From: Rhizopus sp. PT2906
Lineage: Eukaryota; Mucoromycota; Mucoromycetes; Mucorales; Rhizopodaceae
Reading direction: 5' to 3'
Assembly (NCBI GenBank): GCA_025529335.1
Contig: JAMYHX010000001.1
Span: 372,001-436,000, forward strand
DNA length: 64,000 bases
Shown: positions 31,663 through 44,237 of the stretch, piece by piece
Numbering within the stretch: position 1 is the first letter of the stretch
Layout of the letters: every line of letters starts with the position of its first letter
The notes under the pieces: model-generated
What the model was told of the DNA's origin: nothing
Databases searched by the model: none
Seen by the model: only the letters and a program-made list of their open reading frames with translations
Program-made: the position numbers and the translations under genes

Positions 31663-32897
31663 ATGTTTACCTTGATTGCTTTATTCGCAGGTGTTCTCTT
31701 GGCTGCACCATCTGATGGCTTTAAAAGTTCAGATATAAACACGCTTATTTCTTTTGGTGATTCTTATACCACAAGAAATATCAACTTGAGCAATCTTACA
31801 TATCAATGTCGCGACTGCACGTCAGCAGGTGGTCCTAACTGGGTAACTTATCTTACCGAAGCTGAAGAGTGGATCAGTTGGGACTTTGCTATGGGAGGCG
31901 CTCCATTAAATGACACGCTTGTTCACAAGGTAGAGTAAACTATGTTTACTTTGTTGTATAAACTGACCTTGTTGTAGGATCCCTCGTAAGGGCATTTACC
32001 TCTCTTTACTTATAGTATGTTTATATATCTTTATTTAATAGAATCATTGATGTTGCTGGTCAAATACAAGACATCTATCCTAGCGTATTTGTCTCGCCTA
32101 GTAAAAAAATAGCTAAAATAGTTCAATCAGCCTACACAAAAGGTCCTCGTACCTCTCGTTCTACGTTGAACAGTATCTGGGTTGGTATCAATGATATTGG
32201 TCTAACCTATGGCTGGCGAAACACGGATCAAGTGGATGCAACCATTATGCAACAATACAAGTCCTTGATTGTACGTGTCTTTTCCTTCTTCTTTCTTTTT
32301 AACTCATTTGTGTGATGATAGAAAGAATTGATTGCGTATGGTGAAACTCAGTTTATGCTGATGAATGTTCCACCTATTGAACGATCTCCAATGTGGACAA
32401 ACACGACTGTAATGTCCAAGAGTATCAAAAAGCATGTAAAAGGTAAGATCAAGCCCTTAGATTGAGATCATTTTCTTATTCTGTTGAATTATTGCAGCTT
32501 TTAACAATAGGCTGTCAAAAACGACAAAAGACTTGAAGAAAGAATACTCCAATAGCACTTTTATTGTATATGATACCTGGTCTTTTTTCACTCAGGTGCT
32601 TGATCATCCTGATAAATTCGATATAAAGTATACCCAAAAGTACTGTCCTGATTGGTAAGTTAAATCATACACACAGATAAGTAAACCCTATGCTCACGCA
32701 CACACATCTAAAGGTCAACACCAGAGAAATATCACTGTCAACCAATGCAACAGTAAGAAAGAAAGAAAGAAAAAAATACATGTCTAATAACATTCAATAG
32801 ATATTTCTGGCACGACAGTCTTCACCCTACCAGTCACGTACATCAAGTCATGGCTAAAGATATCCAAGCCTTTCTTTCTAAATACTCTAATAAATAG
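31663..32897 (+). CDS. secreted SGNH/GDSL esterase (acetylesterase-like)
   Basis: Seven exons, 31663-31929, 31978-31985, 32042-32270, 32322-32442, 32498-32654, 32714-32752 and 32801-32897, give 305 residues; exon 2 is only 8 nt. The signal peptide is MFTLIALFAGVLLAAPS. The SGNH blocks are present: block I ISFGDSYTT with the nucleophile Ser, Gly in the FAMGGAPLND region, block III WVGINDIG with the oxyanion Asn, and block V HDSLHPTSHVH with the catalytic Asp and His. This pattern fits fungal CE16-like acetylesterases and GDSL lipases that act on plant wall acetyl groups; the substrate is inferred. Several NxS/T sites fit a secreted glycoprotein. Confidence 0.9.
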
Positions 32898-33144
32898 AGC
32901 CTTTATTTTAATACCAATGCATCAATGTCATTATATCACTGTCGAAAAGTGTATATGCAGGAATTACTATCAGTCACAAAATTATTGTGAGAGACTGTAT
33001 CCACGGAGATTCAAAGCCAATTGAATTTTCTTAATCCGCAATTCCATACTACGAGCTACTGGTGTATTATTTTTTTTTTTACTGTCTTTTTTTAAATCAA
33101 CAACATATAAAAAAAGGTTACTACAATTCAACAATCAACGACCT

Positions 33145-35941
33145 ATGGGTGATTCTTTTTTTGGGTAAAGACACAAAAAGGGAGAGAAAAAGAGAGAAGG
33201 GGGTTATTCAAAGCTTGAACATAGTTTCGACACCAACTTACCGCCTTTGAGCGAAAGAGAATTGCAGCAATTGACTGACCAAGAAAAAAATAAAGATGTT
33301 TCAAGCTATGATCAAACTGACGTCGATGTCTATGACTTTGCCACACTTCGCGACGAACTTGGAGCTCATGAAGATGTGTTGCTTGAAGACGACGATCATC
33401 TCGGTGATCAGTTATTAGAAGAAGGTGATATCAACAATGATGTTACGTTTGCAGATGCTCCAGTCGGTAAAGTTTTGTTATGTTATAGATTTATACTCTT
33501 TTATTAAATTGTCTGTCAATTAGACAAGGATTTCGATTTTTCTGGCAACACTCAGAAATTTAGTGCAAACTTTAAAGAAACAGGCTTTACAGAAGAAGAG
33601 GCCTTCTTTGCTAAACGAAGAACAAAGGAAGAATCTGGTAAAGAAAAACATTCAAATTTTGAAATGTGCTTATATTTATTGTTGTTGTTATAGTCAACAG
33701 CAGTTTTAGAAATATCTGGGGACCTTCAACCAATCCTGCTGGACATCAGACAACAGTTGGAAGAAACTTTGGCGAGGTAAAGAAAAGAAAAAAAAAATGC
33801 TAGAGTTTATATATTCACATCGTTTAGGCTTCACCCATCGCATCCTCCAAATCCATTTGGGGCAACTTTAGCAGTGGACTATCAACACGTACTGTTAATA
33901 TACATATTATAATCACTATCGACTAAAGTCACCTTTTATAGCTGAAACAAACGGGTTCTCTCCTTTAGCTACAGGTCACAGCGGTTTGTCTCCCTTTTCG
34001 GCTGCTAATAAACAACCTGTGCGTACTCCTCAACCGCAGCAACAGCAACCTCAACAATTTGTCGGTGGCCTTTCTCCTAGTGTATCTGCTGGATATGGTC
34101 CTCAAGCTCGTGTGAAGCCTTTGACCTTGGAAGATTTAGAAGCAGACATGCAACGTCAAGCTGCAGCTAATCGATATCGTACTAATGATCCTGTTAACGG
34201 CAAGGTGATGAGTTTGGCTGAACTTGAAGCTAGTTTTGCTACTAGTGGTAATCGTCCTCAGCCGGGAGCACAAACATCTCCTTTTGCCTACCCTCAGCCA
34301 GATCCTATGCAGTTGTTAGCTATGAAACAGCAGCATGAATTGAAGGAACAGTTGTCGATTGCTCGAGAACTCAAACGCAGGGAGAATTATCGAAAGGTAA
34401 TTCAATTATTCTATGGCGTGTTGAAAAACTGACTGTTATATGATAGTCTCAGTATGATGGGCTCATGACTCAGCACGATAAAGATCTTGTGAACCGCATT
34501 CAGCTTTCTCAGTTAGCCTCAGGTGATCCATACGCTGATGATTTCTATTATCAGGTTTACACCTCTCTTCGTCAACGAGCTGGTTTGCCAACTGCTCCTG
34601 CTGTCAACACACCTAATGAACGTGGAAACCGTGGCCGCAGAGACGACAACATGATGCATCGTATGCAACAACAGCTACAACGCATTGTAAATGAAGCCAA
34701 ACGCCGTCCTAAGCAAACCCAGGTTTCGCTTGAAGGTGCACTTGGCAAGATCACGTCCTTGACTGTCCGTAACCCTCGTCAAGTATTGCAAGTCGCCAAT
34801 GCACACGCTGCTCATGCTGACTCTGGCCATACGTTACATGATGCTCACTCAGCTTCTGTCTCTCAAAAGGCTAAAACCAATATCGACAGACGTCAAGTGT
34901 TGAAACTGACTGAAGATCTGTACACGACTGTACTTGAAATTGAGCAAATGCGCCGTCAAGGACCTCCCAAGGGAGCTGAAGAGGACGATGAAGCAGATGC
35001 AGTTGAGGAATTTCATCAAGCGCTTGCAGACAAGGTGGAAAAGCTGTGGAATTCTTTACGCCTTTCAGAATCTTCTGATTTAACTGTTCCTTTTTTGGTG
35101 CTTTTATTATCTACAGCTAAGGGCAAGAAGCTGGTACCTCGTATCGTTCGTCAATTAAACAGCAGCCAGAGCATGAAGGTTTTAAACGCGATGATTGCCA
35201 ATTTCACCAAGCTTCAAGTCTGTCGTTATGTCATTTATCCTGGAACAGCTGTTGCTAATGTACAAGAAGCTCAGCATCACATGTTTGTCTCTTTTGAGGA
35301 AGTAGAACTATTCATGAACGCGACAGCTCCACCACTTTTACAAATTATTGCCGAATCACCTTTGCACACAGTCAACGATTTACTCCAGCTCTTCCTTCAG
35401 CAAAACGATGTACTCTCGATTGTGCATACAAAGCCTGGACTCGCTTTCTTGACGATGCTTTTGTCGCGTGCAGAGATTTTGAAACAAGGAGGAGGAGCTT
35501 TACAAGGATTTGCTCCACCCTCTCCTGAGGAAATAACACGATGGCAAGACCTTTATACTGCCTTGTTCAACATGATCAAAGGACGCTATCTCGGCATATT
35601 TCCTTCTTTATACTACCTGATCCCAGTCAATCCTAATACATCGATAGTTCAGCTGTCACTAGCAGTAGATGACATGTATGTCTGGCAATTTTTGGCCGCG
35701 ATGGCAGTTGGTGCCTCTATGGAGCAACAACATATTCTCGTCACAGAAGTCAGGTAAAAAAAAAAATGCATTAAAAAGAAAAGAAACTAATGAAATATAC
35801 AGAGACCGAGTTATGGAAAATATTTTGCTTGCTAAAAGTAATAGACTTCCTCTTGAGCAAGCAAATCACCGCATTGCAAATGTTAACTTATTCCTACATG
35901 CCTTGGGCCTGGATGCTTCTCAAGTCTCCGTTCCTCTATAA
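33145..35941 (+). CDS. PAT1: PAT1 decapping activator
   Basis: Eight exons, 33145-33164, 33225-33466, 33524-33637, 33694-33776, 33828-33888, 33942-34396, 34447-35753 and 35803-35941, sum to 806 residues. The N-terminus MGDSFFGFDTNLPP is the Dhh1-binding start of fungal Pat1, encoded across a 20-nt first exon. Then come a Pro/Gln-rich unstructured region, the LTLEDLEADM and MSLAELEASF motifs, DGLMTQHDKDLVNRIQLSQL with DDFYYQVY, and the helical PatC domain that ends in LEQANHRIANVNLFLHALG. Pat1 links deadenylated mRNA and Lsm1-7 to Dcp2, in P-bodies. Length agrees with yeast Pat1 (about 800). Confidence 0.95.
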
Positions 35942-36135
35942 ACAGACTTCCTCTAACAAAAAAAAAAAAAAAGAAGAAAAAGCATAAACCTTTTATATAT
36001 TGTAATTTGAATAAAAAAAGATCCTTTTATGAAATTATAATGAATGATACGCATTTATTTATTGAGCAAATACTGAAAAATATAAGATGAATTCTAATGA
36101 ATCTAAACAAAGAAAAAAAAAAGGGGGGTATTCTC

Positions 36136-37106
36136 TTAATGCTTTTGCTTGTAAACAAAAAATTGAATAAATATCTACAAAATAATAAGTTTCATTACAA
36201 ACAAAATATAGAATATCGCTTTACCAAAAAATCAAATAGCAAAGTACCAACACTTCCCACAATCCATGACATATTCTTCCAGATATAGTCGATGTCATTT
36301 GACTTCAAAAAGATGGACTATGATTGGATAAGCATGATAATAATAACAACACAAACATTTATACTTACAGCTGTATAAAATATATTTCCCATGACGGCGC
36401 ACAAAAACATACCTATACTTAAACCTTCTGTACTTTGATTTTTATAGTTCTTTACTAATTGAGGTATACGACTTCCGACATAAAGCAAAGCACTTAACCA
36501 TCCCATGAGTTGAGGCAACCAGGTGATGCCACTGGTGTCGTGAGTTTGATGGACATTGTAGTATGTGTAACATGACACAATGGTTACCAATACAATTGAC
36601 AATGCTGATATCCAATTGAATAATGTCTTGTATTTGCTACTTTGCACTTGCTCCTTCTTTTTATGCACATATGAATTCAATAAGGATGATCTCTCGGATA
36701 CACTTTCTTCTTCATCCGAGGGCAATCGTTTATGCTGATAATAGATAACTTGCCATATAAGTCCCATGTCAGCTACTGTATAATAAAGTGCCAAAAAGAA
36801 CTATTCCTTTGTGGTCAACTCTTTTCTGTTTTGGCTTTGTAATATCATTTTACCATTGTCACTAATAGATCTTGCATGATGACACCCAAGAGATTAAAGA
36901 CATCGCCTGCTAACCAAATGACAAGAAACGTCATTGAAAGCCCGTCCCCGCTCTTCCGTCTATAGTTCTCCCATAGCTGTCTGTAAGATAATAAATGAAT
37001 ATAGTTCCAATGAATAAAACCATGTGATTATTTACGGTGTAAACACAATAAGCCAACATAAGATAGATAAATAGCCTGTGATTGATGACGCTAACGAAGG
37101 ATCCAT
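36136..37106 (-). CDS. PQ-loop vacuolar amino-acid transporter (Ypq/SLC66A-like)
   Basis: Five exons, 37106-37036, 36980-36854, 36800-36369, 36317-36225 and 36174-36136, give 253 residues. The first PQ-loop spans exons 1-2 (CWLIVFTPQLWENYRRKSGD), the second is GSRIPQLVKNYKNQSTEGLS, both followed by the usual Gly/Leu/Ser. Seven membrane helices can be traced. The last exon restores the family end (FDFLIFIQFFVYK); without it the protein would run into a stop after FDFLVKRYS. Homologues Ypq1-3 and LAAT-1 export lysine and arginine from the vacuole or lysosome. The hydrophilic loop between repeats carries a Glu/Ser cluster and ERSSLL, a possible dileucine sorting signal. Confidence 0.92.
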
Positions 37107-39499
37107 AAGAAAATAAGAAATAAGGAAAAAGGAGAGAAAAAAATGTTTTGAAAGTCCAACTTTAAAATTAAGCGTCATTTCAGCCACTTGTCAACATTTG
37201 TTGTTTATTTACTTTTGGACAACAAAAAGTGTCATATTCTGTTTCTTGTAGAAAAAAGATTAATTATTAATTGCAGTGGATTCTTTTTTGGTATATGCTC
37301 CGTTTGTTGAGTTGTGTCACTTGTAGAGTTTTAATGACAGGTCTACATTGACTGCAGGAGAAAGGAAAGCGGAGAGAAAAAGCTTGATTAGTTAAAAGTA
37401 GAATTCCGTAAATGGATCAAGCAAAGTAAAAGAAGAAAAGGGAGAAGGCAATAAACATCAAGATATACATTTTCAAAGAGAGCTGTCATGTCCAATCTTG
37501 ATAAAAGAAATGGCAGTTTATCATATCGCTTAAAGAAGAAAATGTTTGGCCTAAAGTTACAGCTTTTCTTTATATTCCATCAAAGCAAGCTTGCCAAGCT
37601 CTCTTATTATAAAGAAGATCTGCCAAGCGTCTGCGATTGAATTTATTAAAAGAAACAACATTGATGATGATGGTATAATGCGCTATTGTTCTTGAGAAAG
37701 TATGATTAAGCATACTACTTCAAATACTCAATCTCTGATCATTTCGCACGTGTTCAAAAACTGTCAGCACCATAAGATCAGTCTTCATCTCCTAAATACG
37801 ACGGTATTTACAGCATTTTATATTTATGCTTAATCGAATAATGACAGGGATTTTCAAGTTAAACACCACTCGACAAAACTACTGGCTATATTCATTATAC
37901 GGAGCACGCTATACAGTCGACCTATCCTGATCATATCTAATGGGATATTTGACCTTACGAAAGGGTGTTGATATACATCGCAAATAAATAACAGTGCTTA
38001 AACAACATTTTTTTCTAAATAATTTGAAGACATTGTATCCCAGCACTTGGTCAACTACGTCAAGTATCCTATCCTGATGCAAAGAAACAGCCAATTATCG
38101 GATATATTACAATAGGTTTTATCACCTATCCTTAGTAGCACTTTGATGAGTCAAAAACCAGCCTTATCTTGAATATAAACAGTACCTAGCTTTCACCCAA
38201 ATCAGATTCATGTTTTTAGTTTGTTAATAAAACTTTATGCACACCGATCTTATACCCTATTTACTTTGTATGACAACGACCGAAGAAGTAAACCAGATTA
38301 TCAAAAGAGATTGCGAAGTATATAAGGAAATAGTCAAAAACTGCTCTTGCGTAGATCGCCAACCTTTATATCAGCAATTAATCAATAAAAATTCGCAACT
38401 CTAAGCTCAATGAAAGCCTTGGCTTTCTTGTCAACCTCCGCATGTCATTCGTAATTTTAGATAATGCCTCTGCCGAAAAGCGTATAATACAAGTTTTTCA
38501 TTAGCTTCCTCAATCAAATATAACTTCTTTTTTAAACTACCTTCATTAACTTCTCTATGCCTGAGGTATTTCTTTTCGGAAACATTATTATAAAGCCTTG
38601 TTTTTCCTTTTACAGCACCATCGAGCTTTTTTTGTGGGCTTGTCAAGCTGTCCCAGGCAAAGTAACGCTCTTTAGCCAGTCAATGTTTTACAAATAAAAG
38701 ACTTTGTTTATATCTTAAGCCCTTGCCTCGTGCTTGGCTTAAAAGTATCACCCAAAAGCCAGACACACTATGACGATATGATCAACATGACAGATGATTC
38801 ACTTGATAGAACATTGATTATAGACTAGGAAATATGCAAAAGGACAGGAAAACAGTGATTATTTTTGAAATGAATCGCTAGAAAGTTTGCAAGCGCCTAG
38901 AAGTGGCAGCCTTGGCTGCATACAATAATAATTTTCATGTAACATTTGATGAATGATTTGCGCTAGAGTTAAAGTAAGAGTATGAGCAGAAATAGAAACA
39001 ACGTGTCAATTGGTTGCTATTTACAGTAAAAATAACGTTTTTATAACGTGACGTAGAGATGTATCCTTTTCATCCAGAATAAATTTAGCATATCCTTACT
39101 ATGTTTGTGACACATGAAGGTAGATCAATATATGTATCATAACAACAGATACTATAGAAACTGTTCATCATCCCAGGCTAACAGTATAGCTTGATACTAG
39201 TTCCGACGCAAAATAAAAAATGCGGTCCAAGCTACTAGCTTGATCTGAGAGTAGCCAACTCAGCAAAAAATTGTCTAAAGATGGCAAAATGTTTAGTATG
39301 ACAGAAGTCTTGGCAGCAGTAATCCCGTGTTACTGTACAATTATTTTATAGTTAATTTTACTATTTATAGTTTTTTTGTTTTTGGAATAGTGTCTACAGG
39401 CAAAAGGGGTGTGCGCCGCGAAAAGTTATTTCCGTCATTGTTATAAATACAGTAAATGGCTCTTTGTTCTTTTTCTGTGCCTCTTGTCTTTACTATAGA
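37107..39499. other. 2.4-kb spacer with short relic ORFs
   Basis: No complete gene is seen. 38237-38404 (+) is an ATG-started 55-codon ORF (MHTDLIPYLLCMTTTEEVNQ) and 38431-38640 (-) an open stretch without ATG (KKYLRHREVNEGSLKKKLYL); both have protein-like composition but no family match, so they may be transposon debris. The last 150 bases before 39500 form the chitin deacetylase promoter, with a TATAAAT at 39442. Confidence 0.4.
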
Positions 39500-40671
39500 A
39501 TGCAACTCAAATCCATTGCTATTTCAGTTGCGCTTGCAAAATTGGCAACTATTGTTTCCGCAGATGCCTCAAACTATTGGCAAACATTCACTTCTCAAGT
39601 CAACCCTCAAAACATCTCTATTCCTTCCATCACTCAAACAACCAGTGTTGACCCAACTGCTGAATGTCAATATTATGAACCTGATTCATCTTTGTTTGTC
39701 TTTAATCAATCTGAATGGCCCACTTCCTGGCAAACAGCTACTAGCAACGGCATGTCCCAGTCAGCAGAATTCCAAGCATTGTATAACTCTATCGATTGGA
39801 CAAAGGCACCCAGCATTCAACCTCGCACAATGACTGCCAGTGGTGGATTAGATATGAGCAATTATTCTTCTGCTGAAGACCCTGACTGTTGGTGGTCCGC
39901 TAGCACCTGTACAAAGCCTAAGTTGGCTGATGTCAATGAAGATATTGTCAACTGTCCTGAACCAGAAACTTGGGGTCTTACCTATGATGATGGACCAAAC
40001 TGTTCTCACAATGCCTTCTATAACTATCTTCAAGATAACAAATTAAAGGCCACCATGTTTTATATTGGTTCTAATGTTGTTGACTGGCCCTATGGAGCTA
40101 TGCGTGGTCTCAAGGATGGTCACCACATCGCAGCCCACACTTGGTCACACAACTACACAACTACTCTTACCAATGAAGAAGTCCTTGCCGAACTTTACTA
40201 TACACAAAAGGCCATTAAGCTCGCTACAGGCGTTACTCCACGTTATTGGCGTCCTGTAAGTAAAAAAAAAAAAAAATAGCGTGAATATTCCAAAAAGCTT
40301 ATACATTACATATAGCCTTACGGTGACATTGATGATAGAGTCCGTTGGATTGCTACACAATTAAACCTTACTGCTGTTATCTGGAACCTTGACACCGATG
40401 ACTGGGCTGCTGGTCTTACTACTACTCTGGAAGCTGTTGAACAAAACTATCAAAACTTTATCACAATGGGTACCAACGGAACCTTTGCCAACTCTGGTAA
40501 CATCGTCTTGACTCACGAAATCAACAACAACACAATGCAGTTGGCCGTAAACTACTTGCCCAAGATTGTCAGTGCTTACAAGCAAGTTCTTGATGTTGCT
40601 ACCTGTTACAACATTTCTTACCCCTACTTTGAAAATATCCAATGGACCAACACGTTGAACGGTACTTCTGC

Positions 40672-40703
<32 letters not shown>

Positions 40704-40843
40704 ATAGCGGAAGTAGTAGTGGCAGTACTGCTTCATCTAGCACTTCACCCAAGATTGGTTCTGCTGCTGCCAGTAGTTCCGGTAACTCTATTGTTCCTTC
40801 TCTTGGCTTAGCTGCCGTTCTCATGTTTACTGCCTTGTTTTAA
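39500..40843 (+). CDS. chitin deacetylase, GPI-anchored type
   Basis: Two exons, 39500-40255 and 40316-40843, give 427 residues. The signal peptide is MQLKSIAISVALAKLATIVSA. The NodB deacetylase domain shows motif 1 TYDDGPN (the two Asp), motif 2 HTWSH (metal His), and motif 3 RYWRPPYGDID across the intron; further VIWNLDTDDW and VLTHE supply the catalytic base region. The C-terminus is a Ser/Asn-rich stalk and a hydrophobic tail (VPSLGLAAVLMFTALF) fitting a GPI signal. The enzyme removes acetyl groups from nascent chitin to make chitosan, the hallmark polymer of mucoralean walls. The stalk is partly encoded by an AGC/AAC repeat at 40673-40710. Confidence 0.96.
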
Positions 40844-41342
40844 GTAAATAAATCCATAATTTAAACTAGATGATACACAAGATAGATTATGTGTGTACTA
40901 CTTGCTTTATTCGTGTAATTTCTCCAAAAACTATCTATTTTAATATTGCACAGTGTGTGTATCCTTCAAGGGTAATATTTCAAATACTCATCTCTAATTT
41001 TATCACACATTATTGAACTTATTACTCCTGAAAACACTTCAAAGTAAAAAAAGAGGAGTCAATCATGAAGCAGGCAGTTTAAACAAAGAATCGTTTCTAG
41101 TTGGCTTTCCTATTTTTACCTAAAGCCATGTGAATAGTTGAACATTTAAAGCTTACAAATTCCCTCATAAACATGATTATCGTAAAAGAAAGAAATGTAG
41201 TTTCAATGATACTTTTCACATTGAGTTTGATGTTTTTTTACGCTTGCATCTACATCTTCGTCATTGATAAATCTCGGAAATCATTTTTTTAATAACAGCT
41301 GTTAGCGTTGCTTCAGTAAGGTTCTACGGAGTTCTAATTGTG

Positions 41343-41384
<42 letters not shown>

Positions 41385-41415
41385 CTTGTCAAGACTATTT
41401 TTTAATCAGTAAACA
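40844..41415. other. tandem spacer upstream of FAM50, ending in a poly-T tract
   Basis: Holds the 3' flank of the chitin deacetylase gene and the promoter of FAM50. No ORF is supported. The only striking element is the T run at its 3' end. Confidence 0.45.
41348..41384 (+). repeat. poly(T) run of 37 bases, 31 bases before a start codon
   Basis: An unbroken run of 37 T on the plus strand just upstream of the FAM50 ATG. Poly(dA:dT) tracts exclude nucleosomes in fungal promoters. If transcribed it would be a U-rich leader. Length in the assembly may be imprecise. Confidence 0.85.
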
Positions 41416-42781
41416 ATGGATTCAAAAATTGAAGGTCATCGTCAATCTATGCTTGAAAAGCAAAGACAGAAGATCTATGAAGAAGCAGAAAGAGAGCGCC
41501 AAAAGAATGCAAAGGTAACCTACATAAAGCGAGTGTAGCTAAAGAATATAAGTATTAAATAAAAAAGTTTTTTATTCTTTCTAGATGAGTGAAGTGCGTG
41601 TTGGATCTGACAAATTCGTAAAGACAAAATCAGATATCGAGTCTCAATTAAAAAGCAGTACTGTGGGTCTTACCGAATTAAAAGATTACAGAAAGATTCG
41701 TGAAAATTTGGAAGAACAACAAAAGAGAGAAGCAGCAAAGACATCACTATTAAAGTAAGCTGAAAGATCCTTTAGTGTGTGTGTGTTTGTATTCATGTTT
41801 CTGCAAATAGTGAAGATAAGAAGAAAAAGAAAAAGAAGAGGCAACTCTTAAAATTATCATTTGTTGAAGATGGAGGAGAGGAAGAGGAAGAAGAAGGGAC
41901 AAAAGAGAATGGAGAAGAGAAGGAGCCAAAGAAAAGAAGAATCATGAAGGATCCTACGATTGATACGAGTTTCTTACCAGACAGAGAAAGAGAGGAAAGA
42001 GAACGAATTGAACGAGAAGAATTACGAAAAGAATGGCTGGCAAAGCAAGAGCAAATGAAGAGTAAAAATGGAATAAAGTGACACTAGGAAAACACTTACT
42101 GATGCACCTCTTCCTTTGCATAGATGAAAAAATTGACATTACCTACTCATATTGGGATGGCAGTGGGCATCGCAAAGTTGTTACAGTAAGTATATTCAGT
42201 TTTGAAAGCGTCCATGATACTTATCATTTGCTGTAGTGTAAAAAGGGAGATACTATTCAACAGTTCTTGGAACTTTGTCGTACACAATTCCCTCAGCTGA
42301 GAGGAGTGAACACAGATAACCTATTATATGTAAAAGAAGATCTTATTATTCCTCATGTAAGGACCAAATACATGCTGTGTAAAGGGGATAATGCTTACAT
42401 AATATAACTTAGCATTATACATTTTATGATTTCATCGTCAACAAAGCAAGAGGAAAATCAGGTCCATTATTTAACTTTGATGTTCATGATGATGTTCGTT
42501 TAGTCAACGATGCAACTATTGAAAAGGATGAGGTAGGCTTCATAGGAATAGAGAGAGAGAGAGAGAGAACAACCACTTATGCATTTATTAGTCACACGCG
42601 GGTAAAGTAGTAGAGAGATCTTGGTATGAAAGAAACAAGCATATTTTCCCTGCAAGCAGATGGGAAGTATTTGATCCATCAAAATCCGTAAGTAAACAAA
42701 AAAAGACAACCTCCCTTGTATTCTAATATCTTTATGTAGTATGGCAAGTATAGAATTAAGGATACCAACAAGAGTTTTTAA
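41416..42781 (+). CDS. FAM50: FAM50/XAP5 spliceosome-associated protein
   Basis: Eight exons, 41416-41514, 41585-41754, 41811-42061, 42124-42185, 42237-42356, 42413-42532, 42592-42687 and 42740-42781, give 319 residues. The first half is a charged coiled coil with a Glu-rich patch and a KKKKKKKR nuclear signal. The second half is the XAP5 domain: TYSYWDGSGHRK, YVKEDLIIPHHYTFYDFIV, NKARGKSGPLFNFDVHDDVR, ATIEKDESHAGKVVERSWYE and HIFPASRWEVFDP are nearly identical to human FAM50A. The protein associates with the C-complex spliceosome. One intron contains a (GA)n repeat at 42549-42568. Confidence 0.97.
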
Positions 42782-42896
42782 ATATAATAAAAGCTTTAAT
42801 CAGTTTTGATGTTTATAAGAGATAAGACGTTGTCTAAAGAAAGCAATTTTATTTATGTACAGCATATTTATGATAAATATAGATAAATAGAAAGAT

Positions 42897-44237
42897 TTAG
42901 ATCATTTCTTCTTGTGTATCAAGTTTTCTCTTTTTACGTATTTGGTATTTTTCCTTCTTTGTTTCATCCGTATCGCATCTTGGTCTTTCCAACACTGGCT
43001 TATACTTTGTCATCCTTGTTTCCTTTCCTGCACCCAAGGGTACCACGACTGTTCCATCTGCTCTTTTAGGTTTACGCTCAGACATTAGGTCAGCTATGGT
43101 CTTGATGCTCTTATCTGACATAACAGCTGGGAATGATCCAATACGGGTAAGATAGTATTGATAGGTGAGTGTTCGGATCATCTGCATGTTCCATGCTTCA
43201 TTGAAATGCAAGTAAGTACGCATCGTGGGTGGAAACGTTTCATAGACTGTATCTTTAAGCGCATAATGCCACTCGAGATCTTTAAACTCGCAATCATAGA
43301 GCACAAGAGGCAAATCACTCGCCATTGGAAAATCAGGCTTTGAGGGAACCTTTTCAATATCCAGTAAATCGCGAATTGTCTCTGGAGGCTCCAGGCCTTG
43401 CCCGACAAGGAAGAGAACAGACATCATGTATCGAACTTGATGCCAAAGAAAAGCGGTACCTTTTAATTCGACCTCATAAAAATCTGTCCCATGTCCTACG
43501 GACTTGGTATCTGTGTGCTGAACAGGGTTGATCTTCATGGAAAGAATCAGACGGCTATAGGAAACGATATTCTTGGATGGATCCATCTTGCAGAAATTGC
43601 GAAAATCGTGCTCTCCTTCAAAATATTGACATGCCTGACGCATTCGATTAATGTCCATGGATCCCCTCGAGAAGAAATACTTGTATGTGCGTGACGTACA
43701 GTGGTATCTAGCACTAAAGTCGTCAGGAACAGGTGCCCACGCAAGGACACGGATATCATCTGGTAGGACACGATTGATCGTCTCGGCATAGGCAAGTTCC
43801 TCTTCGGGAGGCAACAGTCCTGGTGAAGGGTCAGAGGCCAACTTTTTAGATCTCACCCAGAGTGCAATGACCTGTCCGAGACCACTGACGCCCTTGTCTG
43901 TTCGACCGCATCGCGTATAGTCTACACTATCGTCAATTTGCTCAATCAGTCTACACTCCTTCAGGGCTTTGAATAGCATGTCTTCAATCGTCGGCACTCG
44001 TTCAGGATCTTGTTGGCTAGCAAACCCAATGTAGTTCCATCCGATATAAGCCACACGAAGTGCTATCTTTCGTTTCGTATACTTGGACATGTCGAATGGT
44101 CGTTGCTTGTCACGCTTTTTTGTCTTTTTGTGCTTCAGTTCTGAATCATCTGTTTCGGTCTTATTCAGCTGTCCTTCTAAGTCGGCAATGCGTTCCAATA
44201 ACTGTTCGCGAGTATAGCCGCTGTATTTTGATTCCAT
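42897..44237 (-). CDS. PUS3: tRNA pseudouridine synthase Pus3/Deg1
   Basis: Single exon of 446 residues from the ATG giving MESKYSGYTREQLLERIADL, a coiled-coil N-terminus as in other Pus3 proteins. The TruA-like core has RVAYIGWNYIGFASQ, the catalytic Asp in CGRTDKGVSGLGQ, YHCTSRTYKYFF and FLWHQVRYMM. It modifies U38/U39 in the tRNA anticodon stem. The frame is open for another 48 codons to an upstream ATG at 44381; that extension has many Arg, Ser and Tyr and one Asp, so an alternative longer, possibly mitochondrial form is conceivable. Length agrees with yeast Deg1. Confidence 0.95.
   Translation of the reverse strand: MESKYSGYTREQLLERIADLEGQLNKTETDDSELKHKKTKKRDKQRPFDMSKYTKRKIALRVAYIGWNYIGFASQQDPERVPTIEDMLFKALKECRLIEQIDDSVDYTRCGRTDKGVSGLGQVIALWVRSKKLASDPSPGLLPPEEELAYAETINRVLPDDIRVLAWAPVPDDFSARYHCTSRTYKYFFSRGSMDINRMRQACQYFEGEHDFRNFCKMDPSKNIVSYSRLILSMKINPVQHTDTKSVGHGTDFYEVELKGTAFLWHQVRYMMSVLFLVGQGLEPPETIRDLLDIEKVPSKPDFPMASDLPLVLYDCEFKDLEWHYALKDTVYETFPPTMRTYLHFNEAWNMQMIRTLTYQYYLTRIGSFPAVMSDKSIKTIADLMSERKPKRADGTVVVPLGAGKETRMTKYKPVLERPRCDTDETKKEKYQIRKKRKLDTQEEMI

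Noticed and set aside
36136..36225. Ending the PQ-loop protein at FDFLVKRYSIFCL
   Set aside because: Using GTAAAG as donor and TTGTAG as acceptor gives the family-typical FDFLIFIQFF end.
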